Source of the DNA: Jiangellaceae bacterium
GTDB lineage: Bacteria; Actinomycetota; Actinomycetes; Jiangellales; Jiangellaceae
DNA length: 6,406 nucleotides
Assembly: GCA_030146385.1 (NCBI GenBank)
Contig: JASLBX010000574.1
Span: forward strand, 1-6,406
Direction of reading: 5' to 3'
The position numbers were made by a program, and so were the translations under genes. Positions 1 to 5,571 of the stretch are shown here, piece by piece. Under the pieces are notes generated by a model. The model was not told where the DNA came from. It did no database searches and was given only the letters and a program-made list of their open reading frames with translations. The number at the start of each line of letters is the position of its first letter. The stretch's first letter is position 1.

Positions 1-1
1 C

Positions 2-1072
2 GGGCACTTTCACGAGACGGGCAACCTGGTCTTCCACCTGTCCCTGGTGATCGTGCTCCTCGCGGTCGCGCTCGGCTCGCTTTTCGGCTACCGCGGCACG
101 GTCATCGTCCAGGAGCGGACGGGCTTCGCGAATACTCTGACCCAGTACGACAGCATGGCGGCCGGCACCATGTTCGACGCCCGCAATCTGCCGCCGTTCG
201 CGCTCGAGCTCGACGAGTTCGTGTGGGAGGTGCATGAGTTCGGCCCGCAGCGCGGTACGCCGGCCGATTTCGAGGCGCGGGTGCGGTTCGTGCCGGAGCC
301 GGGTGCGCCTGAGGAGCTTCGCTCGATCCGGGTCAACGAGCCGCTCGAGGTCGACGGGTCGCTGATCCACATCCTCAATCCGGGTTACGCGCCGGCCGTC
401 ACGGTTCGCGACTCCGACGGCGAGGTCCTGGCAGAAGGGCCGGTCACGTTCCTGCCGATGGACGACAACTTCACCTCCGAGGGCGTTCGCAAGGTGCCGG
501 TCGGGAACGGCGACGACATCGGCATCGAGGCGATCTTCTTTCCGACGGCAGCGTTCGACGAGGGCGGCGCCAGCTCAGTGTTCGCCGGCGCGCGTAATCC
601 GATGCTGCTGTTGACCACGTACGTCGGTGATCTCGGCATCAACGATGGGACAGCGCAGTCGGTGTTCCGGCTGGACACGTCCGAGATGGAGCAGCTGACC
701 GTCGATGGCGAGCCGTTCCGGGCCGCGCTCGCGGTCGGGGAGACCATCGAGCTGCCCGGCGGGCACGGCACGGTCACCTTCGACGGCTACGTCAAGTGGG
801 TGCAGCTGCAGATCAGCCGCAACTCCGGCAAGGAGCTCGCGCTCGGCGGCGCGCTGCTGGCCGTTGTCGGGCTGGTCGCCTCGCTGTACATCCGGCGCCG
901 CCGAGCCTGGGTACGCGCGGCGGTGGACGAGGACGGGCGTACAGTTGTCGAGGTCGCCGGCCTGGCCAGGTCAGGAGGCGGCGACCTGGAGGGGCAGATC
1001 GGGGGCATCGCGGACGGGCTGATTGCCCGGCTGCCCGCCCCGGCTGCTGATCCGGCGGTTCGGCAAGGCTAG
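2..1072 (+). CDS. resB: Cytochrome c biogenesis protein ResB (5'-truncated)
   Basis: ResB (also called Ccs1) is the large partner of the system II cytochrome c synthase. With CcsB/ResC it holds apocytochrome on the outer face of the membrane for haem attachment. The frame is open from base 2, and the first visible residues (GHFHETGNLVFHLS) run into a hydrophobic helix ending near base 110, matching the third membrane helix of ResB. This is followed by a long extracytoplasmic domain (about bases 110-825), then one membrane helix (about 835-890), an RRRR positive-inside patch and a short cytoplasmic tail. That order is the usual ResB C-terminal half. The GTG at 47 is internal, not the real start, which lies left of the window. 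The identification also rests on ccsB following directly. The actinobacterial-type tail after the last helix contains the phrase VEVAGLARS. Confidence 0.93.
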   Translation, partial: GHFHETGNLVFHLSLVIVLLAVALGSLFGYRGTVIVQERTGFANTLTQYDSMAAGTMFDARNLPPFALELDEFVWEVHEFGPQRGTPADFEARVRFVPEPGAPEELRSIRVNEPLEVDGSLIHILNPGYAPAVTVRDSDGEVLAEGPVTFLPMDDNFTSEGVRKVPVGNGDDIGIEAIFFPTAAFDEGGASSVFAGARNPMLLLTTYVGDLGINDGTAQSVFRLDTSEMEQLTVDGEPFRAALAVGETIELPGGHGTVTFDGYVKWVQLQISRNSGKELALGGALLAVVGLVASLYIRRRRAWVRAAVDEDGRTVVEVAGLARSGGGDLEGQIGGIADGLIARLPAPAADPAVRQG

Positions 1073-1076
1073 GAGG
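1071..1076 (+). promoter_or_regulatory. Ribosome binding site of ccsB
   Basis: AGGAGG lies 6 nt before the ATG at 1083 and overlaps the resB stop codon (TAG, 1070-1072). It fixes the ccsB start at 1083 rather than the in-frame TTG at 1023, which would lie inside resB, and suggests translational coupling of the two subunits. Confidence 0.9.
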
Positions 1077-1082
1077 CCACAC

Positions 1083-2033
1083 ATGGACGCCGCGCAGCTC
1101 GGCGAGTGGAGCAGGATCCTGGTAACGGGTGCGATGGCTGCATTCATCGTCGCCTGGTTCGCGTACTCGGCCGCGGTATTGCGCAGGCCCACTCGCGTGC
1201 TCGTTGCTGCGGGCCACTCCGAGGTGTCCGGGCCGCCTGCGGAGTCACCCCAGGCCGGCGAACCGTCCGGCCCGACAAGTGACGGTAGCCAGGACTCTGC
1301 TGAGCGGTTCGCAAGCATCGGGCTGTCCGTATCGGTGCTGGCGACGGCGTTGCTTGCGGTCGGTGTGCTCACGCGGGCACTGGCCATCGAGCGTGTGCCA
1401 TGGGGCAACATGCACGAGTTCTCCATCACCGGTTCGCTTATCGCCGCGGTGGTGTTCCTGTCGGTGGCCAGGACAAAGCTGGGGCGTGCACTGGCCGTCT
1501 GGCTGGTCCTGCTGCTCGTGCTCGTACTCGGCATGTCGGTGACGGTCCTGTACGTGGCGCCTGGCCCGCTGGTGCCGGCGCTGCAGTCGTATTGGCTCGT
1601 GATCCACGTCGGTATGGCCGTGGTGGCGTTCGGACTGTTCACCGTCGCCGCCGCGCTCAGCGGCCTGCAGATCGCCGCCGAGCGGGCCGAGCGGAAGGGC
1701 CGGGCCACGTCGCTGCCCGCATCGGGGATGCTGGACCGGCTTGCCTACCGCCTGATCGCGGTGGCGTTCCCGATCTGGACTATTGGCCCGCTCATTCTCG
1801 GTGCCATCTGGGCCGAGGTGTCGTGGGGACGCTACTGGAACTGGGACCCGAAAGAGACCTGGGCTCTGATCACCTGGCTGGCCTACGCGGCCTACCTGCA
1901 TGCCCGGGCCACTGCCGGCTGGAAGGGCACGAAGGCGTCGGTCATCTCGTTGGTCGGCTACGGGACCGTGCTGTTCAGCTACTTCGCCGTCAACCTGATC
2001 TTCAACGGCCTGCACTCCTACGGCGGCGTCTAG
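1083..2033 (+). CDS. ccsB: Cytochrome c biogenesis protein CcsB/ResC (haem handling, WWD domain)
   Basis: This is the haem-handling subunit of cytochrome c maturation system II (CcsA/CcsB/ResC family; 316 aa). It brings haem to the outer face of the membrane and, with ResB, joins it to CXXCH motifs of apocytochromes. The tryptophan-rich WWD signature is intact at residues 248-258 (WGRYWNWDPKE). Histidines expected to ligate haem are present at 111 (in WGNMHEF), 175 (SYWLVIHVG) and 311 (GLHSY). About eight membrane helices can be seen, near residues 12-33, 77-98, 115-132, 138-157, 168-193, 227-247, 259-276 and 289-310. The linker at 35-76, between helices 1 and 2, is polar and rich in Pro, Ser and Gly, so it is probably disordered. 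The start at 1083 is set by the AGGAGG at 1071. The gene follows resB with a 10-nt gap, in one operon. The naming (CcsA, CcsB, ResC) varies between organisms. Confidence 0.95.
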   Translation: MDAAQLGEWSRILVTGAMAAFIVAWFAYSAAVLRRPTRVLVAAGHSEVSGPPAESPQAGEPSGPTSDGSQDSAERFASIGLSVSVLATALLAVGVLTRALAIERVPWGNMHEFSITGSLIAAVVFLSVARTKLGRALAVWLVLLLVLVLGMSVTVLYVAPGPLVPALQSYWLVIHVGMAVVAFGLFTVAAALSGLQIAAERAERKGRATSLPASGMLDRLAYRLIAVAFPIWTIGPLILGAIWAEVSWGRYWNWDPKETWALITWLAYAAYLHARATAGWKGTKASVISLVGYGTVLFSYFAVNLIFNGLHSYGGV

Positions 2034-2077
2034 CCGCTCCCACCCCGGCGCCACGTCCCACCACGAAACGCCCATGA

Positions 2078-2533
2078 TCAACGCGGATTGGCGGGAGCCG
2101 ACTCGAGCAGTTGCTTTAGTCGGGCGAGGTCTTTCTGGTTGGCTCGCCGGACGGAGGCGGCCATGACGGGCTCGGTGATGCGAGCGAACCCGCTGGGCGT
2201 GCCGCGGTTGCGCAGGGACATCTTCGTCCGCGTCTCGTCCACCGGCTCCCAGGTGTATGTGGTCTCCATCGGGAACGGGCCCTGAGCGGTGCGCATGACG
2301 AGCCGACGGCCTGGCGTCAACTCGACCACCTCATAGGTGTACACCAGCCGCCGACCGAGGAACTGGGCGACGAAGTCGAGCTTGGATCCGACTCCGAGCG
2401 GCGTGGGCGTCTGCCACTCGATCGACTTTATGTTGGCGTACCACTCCGGCGCGTTGGTCGGGTCGCCCGCGTAGGCGGCCACGTCGTTGACGGGGCGCTC
2501 GATGACGATCTCAGTGGTGACGTCCAAGGCCAT
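2078..2533 (-). CDS. SRPBCC family protein (START/polyketide cyclase-like fold)
   Basis: This is a 151-aa soluble protein with the look of the SRPBCC/polyketide_cyc2 superfamily, a helix-grip fold with a hydrophobic ligand cavity. The N-terminal strand (about 5-12, VTTEIVIE) is followed by RPVNDVAAYAGDP and a Trp-Tyr pair (31-32), the typical 'ERP...V..y..D......W...I' opening. Alternating strands follow (VGSKLDFVAQF, RLVYTYEVVEL, RRLVMRT, METTYTWEPV, TKMSLRNRG). A long C-terminal helix (about 118-145) would close the cavity. No signal peptide or membrane helix is seen. The ligand and function are unknown; members include lipid binders, cyclases and stress proteins. It lies 26 nt downstream of the PLDc_N gene on the same strand, probably co-transcribed, and is convergent with ccsB across 44 nt. 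The start ATG (complement of 2531-2533) has only a weak GGCGG-type binding site, which fits re-initiation from the upstream gene. Confidence 0.82.
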   Translation of the reverse strand: MALDVTTEIVIERPVNDVAAYAGDPTNAPEWYANIKSIEWQTPTPLGVGSKLDFVAQFLGRRLVYTYEVVELTPGRRLVMRTAQGPFPMETTYTWEPVDETRTKMSLRNRGTPSGFARITEPVMAASVRRANQKDLARLKQLLESAPANPR

Positions 2534-2559
2534 GTCATCGCCGCCGTAGCGTCATAGGG

Positions 2560-2937
2560 TCAGGTGCGCGGTGAGTCGTCGCCGTCGTCACCGTCCTCGC
2601 GTAGATCGTCCTCGCGGCGGCGCAGATCTGCCTCCCACTCGGAGAGCATCTGCTCATGCTGCTCGTCGATGTCACGCAGCTGCCGGAGGAACTCCGGATT
2701 ATCGTCCGGCGCGACAGGTGGGGCAGGCCGACGCCCTCGCCGGGACGGGAATGCCCGCGGACCACCGCGGCGGGCTATCAACCACGCGACCGGCCCGACG
2801 ATGGGGAGCAGCAGGATCACCGCAACCCACACCGGCCGACGCGGCCCGCGGATCTCCGCAGGATCGGTCTGCAGGCAGTCGATGACCGCGTACACGGCCA
2901 GCGCGATCGCGACGATGATCGGCAAGACAAGCCTCAC
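2560..2937 (-). CDS. PLDc_N domain membrane protein
   Basis: This is a 125-aa protein with the PLDc_N module, the two-helix membrane segment found at the N-terminus of cardiolipin synthase-type phospholipases D. Here it stands alone, without any HKD catalytic motif, so phospholipase activity is not expected. Helix 1 spans about residues 3-19, followed by a D20-C21 loop. Helix 2 is at 36-55, with the typical VWVAVILLLPIVGPVAWLI pattern ending in RRG. Residues 59-78 are an Arg/Pro-rich linker. Residues 80-115 form a highly charged, probably helical or coiled-coil stretch, ending in an acidic tail (EDGDDGDD). The start is GTG (complement of 2935-2937) with a strong AGGAGGG upstream. Stand-alone PLDc_N proteins are common in actinobacteria, and from memory they often sit near ccsB and menaquinone genes; no such genes are visible to its side here. 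The molecular role is unknown. Confidence 0.85.
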   Translation of the reverse strand: MRLVLPIIVAIALAVYAVIDCLQTDPAEIRGPRRPVWVAVILLLPIVGPVAWLIARRGGPRAFPSRRGRRPAPPVAPDDNPEFLRQLRDIDEQHEQMLSEWEADLRRREDDLREDGDDGDDSPRT

Positions 2938-2944
2938 CGCGCAA

Positions 2945-2951
2945 CCCTCCT
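2945..2951 (-). promoter_or_regulatory. Ribosome binding site of the PLDc_N gene
   Basis: The complement reads AGGAGGG, 7 nt before the GTG start at 2937. It is the strongest ribosome binding site on the reverse strand here and decides the non-ATG start. Confidence 0.85.
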
Positions 2952-2972
2952 CGCACTAGGGGCTCAACTTTC

Positions 2973-2978
2973 AGGATA
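2973..2978 (-). promoter_or_regulatory. Possible -10 element for the PLDc_N-SRPBCC operon
   Basis: The complement reads TATCCT, fitting TANNNT, about 36 nt upstream of the GTG start. No recognisable -35 box lies 16-18 nt further upstream; that position is occupied by an 8-bp direct repeat (2979-2986 and 2994-3001). This is only a candidate. Confidence 0.25.
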
Positions 2979-3105
2979 GGCGAGCGGCGACCCGGCGAGC
3001 GTGGTGGTCGCTGTCCTCCTGCCATATTCAACGTCGCAGGCGAGACGAATGTTCGCGAGCAAGCGTCCCCCTCACCAGTGGTCCAGACCTTTCGGTTTCG
3101 ATTCC

Positions 3106-3139
3106 GTGTCGACACTTCCTAGTCGAAGGTTGACACCTT
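3106..3139. repeat. Palindrome plus related direct repeat upstream of the propeller gene
   Basis: GTGTCGACAC (3106-3115) is a perfect 10-bp palindrome. The core GTYGACAC occurs twice in the same orientation, at 3108-3115 (GTCGACAC) and 3129-3136 (GTTGACAC), 21 bp apart, which is close to two helical turns. The second copy contains the TTGACA that could be a -35 box. An operator for the gene at 3181 is possible. A short palindrome alone could be chance. Confidence 0.35.
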
Positions 3140-3158
3140 AGGATCACCGAGATCATTT
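3130..3158 (+). promoter_or_regulatory. Possible promoter of the LVIVD propeller gene
   Basis: A perfect TTGACA -35 hexamer lies at 3130-3135. At a 17-nt spacing the -10 position (3153-3158) reads TCATTT, a poor match, although the area is the most AT-rich locally. TAGGAT at 3139-3144 looks more like a -10 box but lacks a suitable -35. Transcription would begin just before the ribosome binding site, leaving a very short leader. Confidence 0.3.
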
Positions 3159-3168
3159 TTGTCACCTA

Positions 3169-3176
3169 GAGGGAGA
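3169..3176 (+). promoter_or_regulatory. Ribosome binding site of the LVIVD propeller gene
   Basis: GAGGGAGA, with AGGGAG ending 5 nt before the ATG at 3181, is a good Shine-Dalgarno match. The signal peptide also begins directly at this ATG, which supports the start. Confidence 0.75.
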
Positions 3177-3180
3177 TGAG

Positions 3181-4515
3181 ATGCGACGTCGGCTACGCAC
3201 GACAGCCGGAGCGCTGATCGCGACCGCAACCCTGGTCGTGACGGCATCGATCGCGGGTGCACACCCCACCCACGATGGCTCGGGCAAAGAGGCCGGGTTC
3301 GACCTGGTTGCGGAGGAGATCAGCCCTGGTGGCGTCCTGCTGGAACGGATGACCGACATCCGATGTGAGGACGGCATTGCGGGGATCTTCCCGTGTCACA
3401 AGATCGACCTTGCGTCGTTCGTCCCGCTCACGGAGCTCGAGAGCATCTGGACGAATGACGTCTGGGGCTGGACCGACCCCGTCACTGGCCACGAGTACGC
3501 ACTAGTCAGCAAGTTCGAGGGCACAGCCTTCGTCGACATCACCGATCCATACGACCCGGTCTACCTCGGGACCCTGCCCACTGAGGTGCCCGGTAGCAAC
3601 GGCAACATTTGGGGTGACCTGAAGGTCTACGGTGACCACGCATACATCGTCACTGAGGCGGCCGGCCACGGCATGCAGGTCTTCGACCTCACCCGGCTTC
3701 GTGGTGTGACCGAGCCGCAGGAGTGGACGGTTGACAACCACATCAACGGCTTCGGCCAGGCACACAACATCGCCGTCAACGAGGAGACGGCGACCGTTTA
3801 CGTCATTGGAGCGTGGAACGGCGTCAAGTTGAAGGGCTGCAAGGACGTGGATGGTGGTCCGATCGCCTTCGATGTCTCTGACCCTGGGAATCCCAAGCTG
3901 GCCGGCTGCTACGGCGGCGACGGATACACCCATGACATCCAGTGCGTCGTCTATCACGGCCCGGACGCCGAGCACACCGGCAAGGAGATCTGCGTGGCCT
4001 CGAACGAGGACACCGTGACGGTCATCGATGTCACCGACATCAACAACGTCAAGATGCTGGCGCGGGCACCGTACGAGACGTCCGCGTACACGCACCAGGG
4101 CTGGTTCACCGAGGATCACGCCTACTTCCTGCTCGGCGACGAGCTGGACGAGCTGTTCGGGACGGTCACGGGCACGACGACCTACGTATGGGACCTCACC
4201 GACCTGGACAACCCGGTGCTCCGCGGACAGCACAACAACGGCAACACGTCGATCGACCACAACATCTTCATCAAGGACGGGCTGGCCTACCAGAGCAACT
4301 ACACCTCTGGCCTGCGCGTCACCGACACCTTCCAGGTCGCGCAGGGCCGGCTGACGGAGCGTGGGTTCTTCGACGTCTACCCGGTTGACGACGGCACTAC
4401 GTTCGCCGGCACCTGGGGCAACTACCCGTACTTCGACTCGGGCACGGTCGTGGTCACGGGTATCGAGGAGGGCTTGTTCGTGCTGAAGCCGCGCGTCAAG
4501 TCGTCCGCCAACTAA
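3181..4515 (+). CDS. Secreted LVIVD-repeat beta-propeller protein (choice-of-anchor B-like)
   Basis: This is a 444-aa exported protein of the LVIVD/'choice-of-anchor B' family, whose biochemical role is not established. Residues 1-27 are a classic signal peptide: RRRLR, a hydrophobic core at about 8-25, and cleavage after AGA27. Two arginine-rich residues precede no twin-arginine motif, so Sec export is likely. The mature part shows repeated strands of the LVIVD type (GTAFVDITDPYDPVYLG, GGPIAFDVSDPGNPKLAG, VTVIDVTDINNVKML, TYVWDLTDLDNPVLRG, LRVTDTFQ), which indicate a beta-propeller. Equivalent turns recur at about residues 95, 144, 195, 251, 305, 360 and 412, giving seven blades of 49-56 residues. 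Six cysteines (62, 72, 220, 243, 255, 271) could form disulfides outside the cell. The chain ends shortly after the last blade (LKPRVKSSAN) with no membrane helix, LPXTG or PEP-CTERM tail, so it is probably released or held by another partner. It appears to be a single-gene unit with its own upstream region and terminator. Confidence 0.9.
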   Translation: MRRRLRTTAGALIATATLVVTASIAGAHPTHDGSGKEAGFDLVAEEISPGGVLLERMTDIRCEDGIAGIFPCHKIDLASFVPLTELESIWTNDVWGWTDPVTGHEYALVSKFEGTAFVDITDPYDPVYLGTLPTEVPGSNGNIWGDLKVYGDHAYIVTEAAGHGMQVFDLTRLRGVTEPQEWTVDNHINGFGQAHNIAVNEETATVYVIGAWNGVKLKGCKDVDGGPIAFDVSDPGNPKLAGCYGGDGYTHDIQCVVYHGPDAEHTGKEICVASNEDTVTVIDVTDINNVKMLARAPYETSAYTHQGWFTEDHAYFLLGDELDELFGTVTGTTTYVWDLTDLDNPVLRGQHNNGNTSIDHNIFIKDGLAYQSNYTSGLRVTDTFQVAQGRLTERGFFDVYPVDDGTTFAGTWGNYPYFDSGTVVVTGIEEGLFVLKPRVKSSAN

Positions 4516-4534
4516 CCGAATCACCGACACTCAT

Positions 4535-4574
4535 CGCCAGCTCCCGGCCGCTTCCGTGCGGCCGGGAGCTGGCG
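4535..4574 (+). terminator. Strong hairpin terminator after the LVIVD gene
   Basis: A perfect 17-bp inverted repeat (arms 4535-4551 and 4558-4574) encloses a 6-nt loop, TTCCGT, starting 20 nt after the stop codon. The stem is very GC-rich and no T-tract follows, as is common for actinobacterial terminators. It separates the propeller gene from the next operon. As a perfect inverted repeat it would form the same hairpin on both strands, but no reverse gene ends here. Confidence 0.85.
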
Positions 4575-4605
4575 GCTCGGCGTTTGCCGCGCCTCGTTTG
4601 ACACG

Positions 4606-5571
4606 ATGGGCGGCATGGTCATGGTCGATATCGACGACGTCCGGGCCGCCGCGAAGCGGATCAGCGGCCTGCACGTCCGTACTCCGCTCCTGCCCTGGCC
4701 GCTGGCCGGGTCCCAGGTCTGGCTAAAGCCGGAGAACCTCCAACCCACAGGTGCGTTCAAGCTGCGCGGCGCCTCCAACGCGATCGGGGCACTGACCGAC
4801 GCCGAGCGGGCAGGTGGGGTGGTCACCTACTCCAGCGGCAACCACGGGCGCGCCGTGGCCTGGGCGGCGCGCCACCACGGCGTGCCGGCCGTCGTGGTCA
4901 TGCAGGACACCACGCCGGCGGTCAAGGTCGAGGGCGTCCGGACGCTGGGCGCCGAAGTCGTGCTGGCGCCGGCCGCGGAACGCGAGAGCCGAGCCGAGGC
5001 AATCCTGGCCGAGCGGGGTGGCGTGCTCGTCCCGCCGTTTGACCATCCGGACGTCATCGCCGGGCAGGGCAGCGTCGGTCTGGAGATCGCCGAGGATTTG
5101 CCGGACGTCGACACCGTGCTCGTGCCGGTCAGCGGCGGCGGGCTGATCTCGGGTATCGCCGTGGCGATCAAGGCCCTACACCCGGAGGCCCGGGTCATCG
5201 CCGTCGAACCGGAGCTGGCCGCCGACCTCGCCGAAGGTTTCGCCGCTGGCCGGAGGGCCGCCTGGCCGCACGAGCGGTCGGGCCGCACCATCGCGGACGG
5301 GCTGCGCGCGCCGTCGGTCGGGGAGCTGACCTGGCAACACATCGAGCGGTTCATCGACGACGTGGTTACCGTCTCGGAGGAGGCGATCCTGGAGACGATG
5401 GCCCGCCTGGCGACGAGCGCACGCATCGTCGCGGAGCCGAGCGGCGCAGTGGCGCCTGCCGCAGCGCTCGCCCGGGCGGAGCTCACCACGGGGCGTACGG
5501 TCGCGATCGTCTCGGGAGGTAACGTCGAACCGTCCCTGCTGTCCCGTGTCCTATCGGAGTACCCAGCGTGA
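4606..5571 (+). CDS. PLP-dependent threonine/serine dehydratase, serine racemase-like (fold type II)
   Basis: This 321-aa fold-type II PLP enzyme would deaminate L-threonine or L-serine, or related hydroxy-amino acids, to the 2-oxo acid and ammonia, and may racemise serine. PLP-binding Lys52 sits in GAFKLRGA. The SSGNHG loop is at 76-81, the phosphate-binding SGGGLISG at 176-183 and the C-terminal SGGN at 303-306. E201, A205 and D207 (EPELAAD) match the divalent-cation site of serine racemase (E210, A214, D216 in the human enzyme). Ser77 takes the place of the racemase re-face serine. There is no C-terminal ACT-type regulatory domain, so this is not the isoleucine-regulated biosynthetic IlvA. 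ATGs at 4606, 4615 and 4621 are all possible starts. None has a normal binding site, but GGGCGG at 4608 is well placed for 4621, which also gives the more usual N-terminus (MVDIDDVRAA). The stop overlaps the next gene by 4 nt. The exact substrate cannot be read from the sequence. Confidence 0.9.
   Translation: MGGMVMVDIDDVRAAAKRISGLHVRTPLLPWPLAGSQVWLKPENLQPTGAFKLRGASNAIGALTDAERAGGVVTYSSGNHGRAVAWAARHHGVPAVVVMQDTTPAVKVEGVRTLGAEVVLAPAAERESRAEAILAERGGVLVPPFDHPDVIAGQGSVGLEIAEDLPDVDTVLVPVSGGGLISGIAVAIKALHPEARVIAVEPELAADLAEGFAAGRRAAWPHERSGRTIADGLRAPSVGELTWQHIERFIDDVVTVSEEAILETMARLATSARIVAEPSGAVAPAAALARAELTTGRTVAIVSGGNVEPSLLSRVLSEYPA
5554..5558 (+). promoter_or_regulatory. Weak ribosome binding site of the serine hydrolase gene
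   Basis: CGGAG lies 9 nt before the GTG at 5568, inside the end of the dehydratase gene. With the GTGA overlap of start and stop codons, it supports translational coupling and a GTG start. Confidence 0.5.

Noticed and set aside
1023..1082. TTG at 1023 as an upstream start for ccsB
   Set aside because: It lies inside resB with no binding site, whereas ATG 1083 has AGGAGG at the right distance.
971..1708. Reverse open frames opposite ccsB (245 aa, and 278 aa at 1245-2081)
   Set aside because: They are shadows of the well-supported ccsB gene, with its WWD motif and haem histidines; the composition is not protein-like.
2024..2056. Possible bidirectional terminator between convergent ccsB and the SRPBCC gene
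   Set aside because: Only a 6-bp GGCGTC/GGCGCC stem with one wobble pair and a 16-nt loop can be drawn; this is not convincing.
3046..3055. CGAATGTTCG resembling half of an actinobacterial SOS (LexA) box
   Set aside because: It is too short and lacks the 4-nt spacer between the GAAC and GTTC halves; neither neighbour is a DNA repair gene.
3502..4530. Long reverse open frame (342 aa) opposite the propeller gene
   Set aside because: It mirrors the forward gene in GC-rich DNA, is full of Val/Arg/Asp with no recognisable domain, and the forward protein has a signal peptide, repeats and a ribosome binding site.
4598..4603. TTGACA as the -35 box of the dehydratase promoter
   Set aside because: No -10 box lies 16-19 nt downstream, and the transcript would begin inside the coding region.
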